From NCBI GenBank assembly GCA_934130485.1, contig CAKOYE010000002.1, positions 1 to 62,618 on the forward strand: a stretch of DNA of 62,618 nucleotides, read 5' to 3'. The DNA comes from an uncultured Bacilli bacterium (GTDB lineage: Bacteria > Bacillota_I > Bacilli_A > RF39 > UBA660). The notes under the pieces are model-generated. The model was not told the origin of the DNA. It made no database searches and worked only from the letters and a program-made list of their open reading frames with translations. Shown here piece after piece: positions 1 to 9,059 of the stretch. Positions within the stretch are counted from its first letter, which is position 1; each line of letters begins with the position of its first letter. The position numbers and the translations under genes were made by a program.

Positions 1-75
1 TGATTTTCATCATCCCTTATAATCACAATTCATTTATCAAATTTATTGTTGACCAACACTATTTGACAAAGAACC
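1..75 (-). other. Intergenic; possible start of next gene
   Basis: These 75 bases lie downstream of the coiled-coil gene. On the minus strand AAGGGATG is followed by ATG AAA ATC at positions 10-2, which could be the ribosome binding site and first codons of a further gene leaving the window. Too little is present to identify it. Confidence 0.25.
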
Positions 76-783
76 TTAATTTTCATCACTAAATTTTTCA
101 ATACCAATTGTAAATTCACCAACTAATTCATTAAATTTAATCAAATTATTTGCTAGTTCACTTTTATCACTTTCACACTGAATTTGATCTAATTTTAATT
201 GTTCTTTTTCTTCATTTAAATTTTCTCTTTCAAACTTTAATTCTTGTTCTAACTTCTCTAGTTGTAATTTTTTTTCTTTCATAAAATCAATATTTTTTTG
301 TCTTTCTTCCTTAATTTTTTCTATTTCTTGCTTACGCTTTTCTTGAAATGACAATTTTTCATTATTTAATTTTTCTTGTTGTTGCTTTAATTCATCGATA
401 CTCTTTTCAATAACTAATTTCTTTTGTTTTAATTTTTCATATGCATTTTTTTTATATTCTTTGATTTTTTCATATTCCAATTCTTTATTTTTTTCAAATG
501 CATCTTTTTCCAAATTAAATTTTTTGATTTTTTCTTCTAATTGCTGTTTTAAGATCAAATTCTTCTGAAAAATATTTGTTGCTTCCTTTACATTATTATT
601 AGCACGTTCAAAAATATTCCCAATATCTACAGATTCTTTTTTAGTATTACCACTACCATCTTTTTTTCTGCTAATATCACTAACATCAGAACTATAGTTT
701 AAACTATTATCGATAATAAAATCTTTATCTAAATCAATTTCATTATCGTTTGAAATTGTTTTTTCAACATTACTCAAAGACAT
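76..783 (-). CDS. Coiled-coil protein, paralogue of the upstream gene
   Basis: 235 residues. An acidic, Asn/Ser-rich N-terminal 60 residues is followed by about 130 residues of Lys/Glu-rich heptads (roughly residues 75-205), a long coiled coil. There is no signal peptide or membrane helix, so it is probably cytoplasmic. The last 30 residues (LANNLIKFNELVGEF) resemble the C-terminus of the gene just upstream, so the two look like diverged paralogues. The start has a good site (AAGGAAT then ATG) and lies only 4 nt after the upstream stop, so they form an operon. Function not recognised; a structural or scaffold role would be a guess. Confidence 0.75.
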   Translation of the reverse strand: MSLSNVEKTISNDNEIDLDKDFIIDNSLNYSSDVSDISRKKDGSGNTKKESVDIGNIFERANNNVKEATNIFQKNLILKQQLEEKIKKFNLEKDAFEKNKELEYEKIKEYKKNAYEKLKQKKLVIEKSIDELKQQQEKLNNEKLSFQEKRKQEIEKIKEERQKNIDFMKEKKLQLEKLEQELKFERENLNEEKEQLKLDQIQCESDKSELANNLIKFNELVGEFTIGIEKFSDEN

Positions 784-787
784 TTAA

Positions 788-1924
788 TTATTCCTTATTA
801 TCATTAGGTAATTTTGCAAAACTTGTATTAAATTGAGAAACTAATGTTTTAAATCTAGCACAACTTTGAGCTAAATTTTTATTTTCTAACTCTAACTTTT
901 TCTCTTCAACTTCTTTATATTTAGAAAATTGTTCTTGTTTGAATGCTAATTCTTTTTGTGAATTTTCAAGTCCTTGACGAATCACACCTGTTTCTTTTTC
1001 AAATTGTTCTTTTTCTGAATCAATTTTAGATTGCTCCAAATCTTTATATTTAGCAAATTCTTGTTCTTTTGTTGATAATTCATCTTGTCTTTCTTTCAAA
1101 CTTTTTTGAGTTAATTCTCTTTCTTTTTCAAATTGACTTCTATCTGATTCCAGCTTATTCTTATCATTTCTAATTTTTTCTTCTTCAACTTTTTTATAAT
1201 CTTCAAATTGTTCCTTTTCAGTTTCTAATTGTTCTTTTGTAATATTTAATGATTGCTCTAGTAAATCAAGTTCTGTATTTTTTGCTAAAACATCTTCATT
1301 AAATTTTGCCTCTTCACTTTCGATTCTTTGACGTTGTGTAGCAACATATTCATCACATTGTTGTTTTTCTTTTTCAATTGCTTTCTTTTGTTCTGCAACA
1401 TATCTATCGAATTCTTCTTTTTCATGCTCAAACTTTTCTTTAACTTCTTCTAAAGATTTCTCATTTTTATTTAATGAAGATTTTTTTTCAATTAGATTTG
1501 AAATAAAGTTATTTGCGCCAACAACATCAGTATATAAATTATTAAATAAAGAGTCAAAGTCCGAAAGTGCATCAGTATTTTCAACATTTGAATTACTTTC
1601 AACAATTTGATTTTCAGGAACAGTTTCTTTTTTTAAATCAGTTTCCATACTTGCTTGTTCATTTTCATTTAAATTAGAAATTTGTCCATTGTTTTCAGCA
1701 GGAGCTATTGTTTCAAATTGTGCAGGTTTCAATTCCTCATCATTTTTAGAATCCACAAGTGACGAAAAGTTATCATCATTTAATTCTTCTCCAATAGAGT
1801 CAAAATCATCGTCCAACAAATTTTTACTATCATCAATATCCATTATTTCTTTGTCATAGAAATCATTATTATTCTCACTTAATACATTATCATTAGTATT
1901 CATAAACTCTAATCCATTATCCAT
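788..1924 (-). CDS. Long coiled-coil protein with repeated heptad blocks
   Basis: About 378 residues from the ATG at 1924, preferred over an upstream ATG at 1966 because AGAGGGG lies just before it. The N-terminal 130 residues are acidic and Asn/Asp-rich, probably disordered. Residues about 150-355 are a coiled coil built of related blocks of about 40-45 residues with a core like EQFxxYKxxEEEK (three clear copies). The C-terminal tail (ARFKTLVSQFNTSFAKL) matches the end of the downstream gene. No membrane segment or catalytic motif is seen. First gene of a two-gene operon; function unknown. Confidence 0.75.
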   Translation of the reverse strand: MDNGLEFMNTNDNVLSENNNDFYDKEIMDIDDSKNLLDDDFDSIGEELNDDNFSSLVDSKNDEELKPAQFETIAPAENNGQISNLNENEQASMETDLKKETVPENQIVESNSNVENTDALSDFDSLFNNLYTDVVGANNFISNLIEKKSSLNKNEKSLEEVKEKFEHEKEEFDRYVAEQKKAIEKEKQQCDEYVATQRQRIESEEAKFNEDVLAKNTELDLLEQSLNITKEQLETEKEQFEDYKKVEEEKIRNDKNKLESDRSQFEKERELTQKSLKERQDELSTKEQEFAKYKDLEQSKIDSEKEQFEKETGVIRQGLENSQKELAFKQEQFSKYKEVEEKKLELENKNLAQSCARFKTLVSQFNTSFAKLPNDNKE

Positions 1925-2043
1925 ATTATTTCCCCTCTTTACTCTACTATTAACTAGAATATTCATACTCTAGCATAAAATATCATATACAGTATATCAC
2001 AATTTTTTTAAAAGTAAAATACTTTTTTAAAATTAAAATTATT

Positions 2044-4566
2044 TTATATTTTAAAATCATCTAAAAAATCATCTATAGTCATTATTTTACTATCAATACT
2101 ATCTAAAACTGGTTTCTCATTTATTGTTACTTTTTCATCTTCCAAAATAGAATCTTTTGTTATTAACCTACTTTCTTTAAAAGCATCAATTATGCTGCTT
2201 TTGCATATATTTGTGCCAGTTGAATATCTATCTAAAATTGGTATTTCTGTTGATTTTACACTAAATATATCATCTTTTGTTTTTATACCTAGTGTATCTT
2301 TATTGGCAACTATGAAAGTTTTTAAAATATTATAAGGATTTGTTTTAACATCTCTTATAATTTGAATGCCTCTTTTAGCTCTACTGATATATTCAAATTC
2401 ACTTAAATGTATTCGTTTTGCAGTATTCTTATTTGTTATTAAAACTAAATATTCATTAATATTACTAGAAAAAACACAACCATTTACTACATAATCATCT
2501 TTTAAATTTATTGCTTTAACACCACTTGTTTTAAGACCTACAATAGGTACCTCTTCAAGTTTATATCTTAATCCATAACCTAGATATGTTGTAACTAATA
2601 TATCACCAGAATTATTTAAACAAACTGAAACTACTTTATCATCATCTTTTAACTTTATACAAGTTATTGATTTTGAATACCTTTGTACTTTAAAGTCGGA
2701 TAAACTAGTTCTCTTTACCATACCATTTTTAGTAAATATAGTTATATATTGCTTTGAATCAAAATTATATATTGGAAAGGCCTCAATAATATTTTCGTCT
2801 TCATTTAATTTAATTATGTTACTTATATGTTTTCCTAATTCTTTCCACTTTAAATCAGGCAATTCATAAACTGGTACGAATAGATAATTTCCTAAATCAG
2901 TAAAAATTAAAATTGTATCTAGTGTATTCATAGATGATTGGCATACCACATAGTCACCATCCTTTACAGTAACTACACCTTCTTCACTAGAATTAAAACT
3001 TCTTAATGATGTTCTTTTAACATAACCATAATGTGTTACAATAACAACACAATCTTCTTTTGGTAATAATTCTGTTGTATCAATTTTTATATCTGTTATT
3101 TCTTCTTTAATAACTGTTTTTCTATCCACACCATATTCTTCTTTTATTCTAATTAGTTCTTTTTTAATTACATCCGCTAACTTTTTACTACTTGCTAAAA
3201 TACTTTCTAAAGATTTAATAATTTTTTGTAAATTCTTTTGTTCTTCTAACAATTCAGTTACATCAGTATTACTCAATCTATATAATTGTAAATCCACAAT
3301 TGCGGTAGCCTGTTTTTCTGTAAAATCAAATTTTAAAACTAAGTTATTTATTGAATCACTTTTATTTTTACTTGATCTAATAATTGCAATTATCTCATCT
3401 AAAATAGATAGCGCTTTAATAAGACCTTCTACTATATGCATACGTGCCTTAGCATGTTCTAAATCAAATTTTGTTTTTTTAGTTACAACTTCTTTTTGAT
3501 GTTCGATATAAGCCTTTAATATATCGATAATTCCTAGTGTCATTGGACGATTGTTAACAATCGATACCATATTATAATTATATGATATTTGCATTTCTGT
3601 ATTTTTTAGTAAATAGTTTAATATTAAATCACAATTAGCATCTTTTTTTAAATCAATAACTATTGTTTCTGGATTGTCAAGATTCGATTCATCTCTAACC
3701 TCTACTATTCCATCTATTTTTTTATCAATTCTAATATCATCTATTTTTTTTACTAATGCAGCTTTATTAACATCAAAAGGAATTTCTGTAATAATTATTT
3801 GTTTTTTTCCTTTGTTTTGTCCAATTTCATATTTAGATTTGACAATTATTTTCCCACGACCACTTTTAAATGATTCTCTAATACCATTTATTCCCTCTAC
3901 TATTCCACCGGTTGGAAAATCAGGACCTTTAACAATATTCATAATATCATCTAAAGAAGCATCAGGATTATCCATTAAATAAATAGTCGCATCAATTATT
4001 TCTTTTAAATTATGTGGAGGGATATTTGTAGCATATCCTGCACTAATACCAGTTGAACCATTGACAAGTAAATTTGGAAATTTTGCTGGTAACACAGTTG
4101 GCTCTAGTAAAGTATCATCATAATTCCAAGTCCACAAAATTGTATCTTTATCAATATCCTTTAAAAGTTCATTACTAATTTTTGATAATCTTGCTTCTGT
4201 ATAACGCATAGCAGCAGCACTATCGCCATCCATAGAACCGTTATTTCCGTGCATATCAACAGTAATAGCATTTTGTTTCCACCACTGACTCATTCTAACC
4301 ATAGCTTCATATATTGAAGAATCACCATGTGGATGGTATTGTCCCATAACGTTACCAACAGTTTTTGCTGATTTTTTATAGGCTTTATCAAATGTATTTT
4401 TATCTCTATACATACCATATAAAATTCTTCTTTGGACTGGTTTTAAACCGTCACGAACATCAGGAAGTGCTCTTTCTTGAATAATAGACTTTGCATATTC
4501 GCCAAATCTAACTCCCATTATTTCTTCTAGTGAATAATCAAAAATTCGTTTAATTGCATCTTGCAT
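2044..4566 (-). CDS. parC: DNA topoisomerase IV subunit A (ParC)
   Basis: 840 residues, type IIA topoisomerase A subunit, which with ParE decatenates daughter chromosomes. The N-terminal winged-helix/tower region begins with ALPDVRDGLKPVQRRIL; the active-site tyrosine is Tyr122 in AAAMRYTEARLS. The quinolone region HPHGDSSIYEAM has the usual Ser and Glu. The C-terminal half (about 490-800) holds beta-pinwheel repeats but no clear GyrA box (QRRGGKG), which with the YSLEEIMG start favours ParC over GyrA. ATG at 4566 follows AAGGTGAT. No parE is adjacent in this window, although the two are often paired. Downstream is the coiled-coil operon. Confidence 0.93.
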   Translation of the reverse strand: MQDAIKRIFDYSLEEIMGVRFGEYAKSIIQERALPDVRDGLKPVQRRILYGMYRDKNTFDKAYKKSAKTVGNVMGQYHPHGDSSIYEAMVRMSQWWKQNAITVDMHGNNGSMDGDSAAAMRYTEARLSKISNELLKDIDKDTILWTWNYDDTLLEPTVLPAKFPNLLVNGSTGISAGYATNIPPHNLKEIIDATIYLMDNPDASLDDIMNIVKGPDFPTGGIVEGINGIRESFKSGRGKIIVKSKYEIGQNKGKKQIIITEIPFDVNKAALVKKIDDIRIDKKIDGIVEVRDESNLDNPETIVIDLKKDANCDLILNYLLKNTEMQISYNYNMVSIVNNRPMTLGIIDILKAYIEHQKEVVTKKTKFDLEHAKARMHIVEGLIKALSILDEIIAIIRSSKNKSDSINNLVLKFDFTEKQATAIVDLQLYRLSNTDVTELLEEQKNLQKIIKSLESILASSKKLADVIKKELIRIKEEYGVDRKTVIKEEITDIKIDTTELLPKEDCVVIVTHYGYVKRTSLRSFNSSEEGVVTVKDGDYVVCQSSMNTLDTILIFTDLGNYLFVPVYELPDLKWKELGKHISNIIKLNEDENIIEAFPIYNFDSKQYITIFTKNGMVKRTSLSDFKVQRYSKSITCIKLKDDDKVVSVCLNNSGDILVTTYLGYGLRYKLEEVPIVGLKTSGVKAINLKDDYVVNGCVFSSNINEYLVLITNKNTAKRIHLSEFEYISRAKRGIQIIRDVKTNPYNILKTFIVANKDTLGIKTKDDIFSVKSTEIPILDRYSTGTNICKSSIIDAFKESRLITKDSILEDEKVTINEKPVLDSIDSKIMTIDDFLDDFKI

Positions 4567-4594
4567 AATATCACCTTAGTTAATTATAAACAAA

Positions 4595-4629
4595 AAAAAT
4601 AAAAAAAGCAAATTTCTTTTTTTATTTTT
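4595..4629. terminator. Bidirectional hairpin terminator
   Basis: Arms of about 13 bp (AAAATAAAAAAAG and its complement) around a 7-nt loop, with A and T runs on either side, between parC and the LCP gene. Both are transcribed leftwards, so it most likely ends the LCP transcript. Confidence 0.7.
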
Positions 4630-4634
4630 AATCT

Positions 4635-6374
4635 TTATTCATTATTTAATTCATCTGGATTTTCATTAGTATCTGAATTATTAACACCACTCATTTCATT
4701 ATTAGTCGAATTATCATCATTTTTCTTAGTTGTAGTAGTTGTTGTCGTAGTTGTTGTTGGTTTAGCTGTTGTAACTGTAGTTGTGGTAGTACTAGTACTA
4801 GTTGTAGTACTAGTTGTAGTACTTGATGTAACTTGTGATGTTTGAGTAGTTGTTTTAGTAGTAGCTTTAACTGAATTATTTGTACCTTGATTTGGATTTG
4901 TTGTAGTACTCTTTAAATCTATTTGCTCACCATTCATAACTTTTTCAATAACATTATGTGCATAATCAACAGTTGTATAGTCTGGTTCCATAACATACAA
5001 TTTTTGAGTACCATAACTATATGTATAATTTTCTGAGTCACTACCATTTAAACTTACAGACGCAATATTCCACTTTGGCATCTTATCAATTTGAAATTTA
5101 GCAAGTTTTTGAATTTCAGTCATTCCCATATTTGTTTGAAATGAATCATTTAATGCGTCTAGAATGTTTGTATATTTATTTATTATTTTTGGACTCATAG
5201 CTTTATTTACAATTGCTGTTATAACAGCTTGTTGATTTTTAACACGTTGCCTATCACCATCTATAAAATTATATCTAGCCCTTGCAAAAGCAAGTGCATA
5301 TTCACCATTTACAGTATTATATCCTTCATAAAACTGATAACCATACGTGTTGAATGTATATTCAGAGTAAACATCAACGCCTTCTAAAACATCAACTAAT
5401 TTTATAAGTGAAGAAAAATTAACTCTCACATAGTAATTGATATCTATATCAAGTAAATTTTCAATTGTACCAATAGAACAATCTATTCCATACATACCTG
5501 CATGTGTTAATTTATCTTTTTCATTATAGCAAGAAAGATTTACATAATAATCTCTTGGAATGGATGTTAGTAAAACCTGTTTTGTAATTGGATTTATAGT
5601 AACAACCATATTAACATCACTTCTTGCTACCGAATCTATTTCACCATAGGTATCTATTCCACTTAAAAATATATTAAATGATTTTTTTGTTACATCAATT
5701 TCATCAGCTTCAACTTTAGATTCTTTTTTTATTGAAAATTTATAAAGAATTTTCACTTTTGAATCAAAATCTTCTATTTGTTCATCCAAAATACTTTTAT
5801 GATAATCAGCAAGTAAAATAGCATCAACTTCTTTTTTTATTAAAGAATTGCCTAATTCAAATATATTTTTACTTGTTACATTTTCAAATACAACTTCACC
5901 CTTTAATTTTTCTAAGGCCTCATTTGTTGTACCTAAATTATTAACATAACCCACTTTTTTATCAAGTAAATCAGATTCACTAGATAATTTACTATCTTTT
6001 AGAACCAAAACATAATAATTTTCAATCTTATAATTGCTAGTAGTTATAGTTTTTAAAAATGATATTGTTCTATCAATATAATGATTTGCAAAAAATAAAC
6101 ACGCACTTAAAATTATTAAGATAACAATACTTACTATCTTTATTTTCCACTTAATCTTTTTGTTTATGCATAAAATACCAAAAATAGCTAGAAATATAAT
6201 ATCTACTATAAAAATTAAAAATGTAAATTTAAAAGGAAGCATATTAAGTTTAAAAATATTAATTGTTAATAAAAGCGACATAATAAAGAAGCATATATAA
6301 GAAATCAAACTAAATATATAAATTACTTTTTTTGTCTTTGGATTTATTTTTTTATCTTTTTTCTTTTTTTTCAT
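4635..6374 (-). CDS. LCP (LytR-CpsA-Psr) family cell-wall glycopolymer ligase
   Basis: 579 residues. Lys-rich N-terminus, then three predicted membrane helices (about 18-40, 47-68, 78-98), a region of about 100 residues resembling a periplasmic solute-binding lobe (KKVGYVNN...TNEALEKLKG), and an LCP domain (about 230-430) with SVARSDVNMVV, SIPRDYY and the Arg-rich FARARYNFIDGDRQRVKNQQ signature. LCP proteins transfer undecaprenyl-linked glycopolymers to peptidoglycan outside the membrane. The tail (about 489-549) is Thr/Ser-rich and low-complexity. ATG follows GAGGTATTATA. This fits the surface-polysaccharide genes further on. Confidence 0.88.
   Translation of the reverse strand: MKKKKKDKKINPKTKKVIYIFSLISYICFFIMSLLLTINIFKLNMLPFKFTFLIFIVDIIFLAIFGILCINKKIKWKIKIVSIVILIILSACLFFANHYIDRTISFLKTITTSNYKIENYYVLVLKDSKLSSESDLLDKKVGYVNNLGTTNEALEKLKGEVVFENVTSKNIFELGNSLIKKEVDAILLADYHKSILDEQIEDFDSKVKILYKFSIKKESKVEADEIDVTKKSFNIFLSGIDTYGEIDSVARSDVNMVVTINPITKQVLLTSIPRDYYVNLSCYNEKDKLTHAGMYGIDCSIGTIENLLDIDINYYVRVNFSSLIKLVDVLEGVDVYSEYTFNTYGYQFYEGYNTVNGEYALAFARARYNFIDGDRQRVKNQQAVITAIVNKAMSPKIINKYTNILDALNDSFQTNMGMTEIQKLAKFQIDKMPKWNIASVSLNGSDSENYTYSYGTQKLYVMEPDYTTVDYAHNVIEKVMNGEQIDLKSTTTNPNQGTNNSVKATTKTTTQTSQVTSSTTTSTTTSTSTTTTTVTTAKPTTTTTTTTTTKKNDDNSTNNEMSGVNNSDTNENPDELNNE
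4728..4910 (-). repeat. Low-complexity Thr-codon tract in the LCP gene
   Basis: Nearly continuous ACT/ACA codons (on the plus strand, GTAGTTGTTG-like triplets) encode an extended Thr/Ser tail, including ten Thr in a row at its end. Such tracts can change length by slippage. Confidence 0.7.
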
Positions 6375-6465
6375 TATAATACCTCTACCTCATATTAATT
6401 GTTATTTATTGTACTAGAAAATTATAACACTTTTTTTCATTATTAGCAAATTTAATTAAATAAAA

Positions 6466-6493
6466 AATATAAGCCATCTTAATGACTTATATT
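6466..6493 (-). terminator. Terminator overlapping the stop of the gene at 6479
   Basis: On the minus strand AATATAAG, a 12-nt loop and CTTATATT followed by a T-rich run. The stop codon of the 202-residue gene lies in the loop. Confidence 0.75.
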
Positions 6494-7087
6494 AATTTTT
6501 TCTTTTATTAAAACTTTTCCTTGAGCTAAATATTCATTTGAATCTTCTGGTGCCTTTTTAAAATTAGGATTCCAATAGTAATAAGATTTTTCATAAAACT
6601 TATCATAAGGTAATGTTTCATCAGGTATAAAAAATTCACTAGTTTTAAATATATCGCCTTCTATCTCTACTCTGTACAATTCCAAATTAGCTCTTCCAAA
6701 TTTTTTACTCCATTCCAAAATACCTTTCTCGTCTGTTAAATACATAGAATGTAATCTACTAGGATACATATAGTTATTATTTACACGAAAATTTTCTAAA
6801 GCTGATTCTCTTTTAAACTCATTAGCTCTAAAAGACACCTTATATGCCTCATCAATAATTTTCATAGCTATTTTTCCATTAATTTCACCAGATTCAAAAT
6901 AATAATTTATAACATCTTGCAAGTTTGCTTTATCTTTTGTAAAAGTAGATGACGCTGTTGTAAAATCACAAAATCTTTTATATGTTGAACTCTTAAAATC
7001 GTTTGAAACATTAATTGTATTTCCAACCTTCCAAAAATGATCATAACAGCCAGCTTTGTGAAAATGATATAATTCCTGTTTTTCCAT
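6479..7087 (-). CDS. Possible DUF2441-like protein
   Basis: 202 residues, soluble, no signal peptide. It opens with ELYHFHKAGCYDHFWKVG and contains SRLHSMYLTDEKGILEWSKKFG and LYRVEIEGDIFKTSEFFIPDE. From memory these resemble DUF2441, a small Bacillota family without assigned function; the YLTD-type segment is faintly like ADP-ribosyltransferase-fold proteins, but no catalytic triad can be assigned. ATG follows CGAGGGGAA, and the gene has its own hairpin terminator, so it is probably monocistronic. Confidence 0.6.
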   Translation of the reverse strand: MEKQELYHFHKAGCYDHFWKVGNTINVSNDFKSSTYKRFCDFTTASSTFTKDKANLQDVINYYFESGEINGKIAMKIIDEAYKVSFRANEFKRESALENFRVNNNYMYPSRLHSMYLTDEKGILEWSKKFGRANLELYRVEIEGDIFKTSEFFIPDETLPYDKFYEKSYYYWNPNFKKAPEDSNEYLAQGKVLIKEKINISH

Positions 7088-7143
7088 ATAAAATTCCCCT
7101 CGGACTAGGTATTATAGCACAATTTTATATCTTTTTCAAATTT

Positions 7144-7632
7144 TTATTTTTTATAAATTTCCTTTGATATAATTTTAACCCTAATACCACTATTTAATAT
7201 AATAATATCATTTATGTTATGTTCATAAACTTTTGAAACAATCTCTGCAGAACTTTCTATATTAACACCAATTTCATAATTTTCTATTTCAGAGTCACCA
7301 TCAAATAGAACAGAAAAATGACCATAAAATGATAACATTGATTTTTTATTAAAATATAATGATTCAGCTGGTAAATCTTTCTTTAGACATTTCAAATATC
7401 TGTTTTCCGAACCAAAATCAATATTTATTTTAGGGTAATCTACCATATATGAAATTTTATTTCTTTTTAAATAATAAAGTACTTCATCAAGAAGATAAAT
7501 TGGAAAACCAGTCTTTACCTTGTCATTTCCAATATTCACTAACTTGTACTTCATAATATAAGAAATAATATATGCATCATTTTCATATACAGAATAGAAA
7601 TTACCCGTTTTTTTAATTTTAACGCTATTCAT
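7144..7632 (-). CDS. Orphan MutS-domain-I-like protein
   Basis: 162 residues from the ATG at 7632 (MNSVKIKK), preferred over an in-frame TTG at 7668 because it starts 10 nt after the DUF2130 stop with AGGG ahead. The first 70 residues read like the mismatch-recognition domain I of MutS: TGNFYSVYENDAYIIS corresponds to the MutS GDFYxxfxxDA segment, followed by TGFPIYLLDEVLYYLKRNKI, where MutS has GIPYHaxxxYLxkLxxxG. No MutS ATPase domains follow. Coupled to the PD-(D/E)XK gene upstream. DNA binding is inference only. Confidence 0.6.
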   Translation of the reverse strand: MNSVKIKKTGNFYSVYENDAYIISYIMKYKLVNIGNDKVKTGFPIYLLDEVLYYLKRNKISYMVDYPKINIDFGSENRYLKCLKKDLPAESLYFNKKSMLSFYGHFSVLFDGDSEIENYEIGVNIESSAEIVSKVYEHNINDIIILNSGIRVKIISKEIYKK

Positions 7633-7642
7633 ATCAACTACC

Positions 7643-8947
7643 CTAGTCTTTCCTCTCAAGCTCATCAAACATTTTTTTCATAGTTGGATTATTATTAGTT
7701 AATTTTTTTATAGTTAAGTCTTCTGCTTTATTATTTGCTAATCTCAAATTATTTTCACTTGATAATAATGCTTCTTTTGTTTTTTGTAAATGATCAATAG
7801 TTTTATCTATTTCATCAATTGCTTTATTAAATTTTTCAGATGCTAATCTGTAATTTCTAGAAAAACCTTCCTTAAATGCATTCATATTTTCTTCAAAATG
7901 GGAAATATCTATATTTTGATTTTGTATTTCTATTAATTGTTTTTTATATTTTAAAGTATTTATTGCTGCCCCTCTAATTAAAGTAATAATAGGAATAAAA
8001 AATTGTGGCCTTATTACATACATTTTTTCATATTTATAAGATACATCAACTATTCCATCATTATAATAATCATTATCTATTTCCAAAAGGGAAACCAAAA
8101 CAGCATATTCACAATTTTTTTCTTTTCTATCTTTATCTAATTCTTTGAAAAAGTCTTCATTTTTATGTTTAGTTGCAGTTTCATCTGCTTCATTTTTCAT
8201 TTCAAACATAATAGAAACAAACTCTTCATTTCCATCGCTATAATCTCTAAATATGAAATCACCTTTTGAACCAGTTTTGGCATCATTATCTTTTTCAAAA
8301 TATGCATTTTTAAATAAAGGTCTTAACTTATTAAATTCAGCATAACAATGGTTCTCTAATGATTCACCTATCATTTTAGTTGATTGCTTTGCTTTTAAAT
8401 CTTTATAATACGCAATCATTTCATCTTTAGTTTTCAATTTGTTTTCATAATTGTCCTTTAGAGATTGTTCTTTTAATTTATATTCTTTACCATCTAGTTC
8501 GATTTTATTTTTTAAATCAGTTATATTTTTTTCCTTTTGACTTACTATCTCATCTATTTTTGATTTATGAATAGTATCATTATATTTTATATCTTGTTCT
8601 AATTTTGAAATTGTCAAATTTAATTTATTTATTTCATCTTTATATTGATTTTCAGTATTAATTTTTGTATTTGTTAAAATTGATGATTGTAATTCATCTT
8701 TAGTTTTTAGTTCATTTTTTAATTTTAGAATTTCTAAGTTTAAACTATTTATTTTTTCATTCATAGTTTTATCTATTTCATTTTTTGCGATTGTAATAGC
8801 AGATTTTTTTTCATTTTCAAATTGTTGCTCACGATTTTTAAGTTCGCTATAAAACTCCTGATCTCTAATTTGTTTTAAAATTGAATTATAGTTTTGTTCA
8901 TCTATTTTAAACATTGAACCACATTTTGGACATTTAATTTCATTCAT
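7643..8947 (-). CDS. DUF2130 PD-(D/E)XK nuclease-like protein with zinc ribbon and coiled coil
   Basis: 434 residues. The N-terminus has a zinc-ribbon half (IKCPKCGSMF), followed by a long coiled coil (about 25-185) and a DUF2130 domain with a restriction-endonuclease-like core: GSKGDFIF, then IMFEMKNEAD (E-x-K) and an Asp/Arg-rich helix. The family resembles RmuC-like proteins; the nuclease role is family inference. The C-terminal 90 residues are again helical. Strong ATG with GAGGTGTAAAAT. Likely cotranscribed with the MutS-I-like gene. Confidence 0.75.
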   Translation of the reverse strand: MNEIKCPKCGSMFKIDEQNYNSILKQIRDQEFYSELKNREQQFENEKKSAITIAKNEIDKTMNEKINSLNLEILKLKNELKTKDELQSSILTNTKINTENQYKDEINKLNLTISKLEQDIKYNDTIHKSKIDEIVSQKEKNITDLKNKIELDGKEYKLKEQSLKDNYENKLKTKDEMIAYYKDLKAKQSTKMIGESLENHCYAEFNKLRPLFKNAYFEKDNDAKTGSKGDFIFRDYSDGNEEFVSIMFEMKNEADETATKHKNEDFFKELDKDRKEKNCEYAVLVSLLEIDNDYYNDGIVDVSYKYEKMYVIRPQFFIPIITLIRGAAINTLKYKKQLIEIQNQNIDISHFEENMNAFKEGFSRNYRLASEKFNKAIDEIDKTIDHLQKTKEALLSSENNLRLANNKAEDLTIKKLTNNNPTMKKMFDELERKD

Positions 8948-9031
8948 ATTTTACACCTCACATTTTAAAAATTATTTTTAACTTTATTATTTAAACTAAG
9001 AAAATTTTATCATTTTAATTTATTTTTAGCA

Positions 9032-9054
9032 ATAAAAAAAGCCTTTATTGGCTT
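9032..9054 (-). terminator. Terminator of the collagen-like gene
   Basis: On the minus strand AAGCC, AATAAA loop, GGCTT and a T-rich run, directly after the stop at 9060. Confidence 0.75.
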
Positions 9055-9059
9055 AAATT

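Noticed and set aside
2044..4566. GyrA instead of ParC
   Set aside because: No GyrA box and a ParC-like N-terminus; without ParE beside it, some doubt remains but ParC is preferred.
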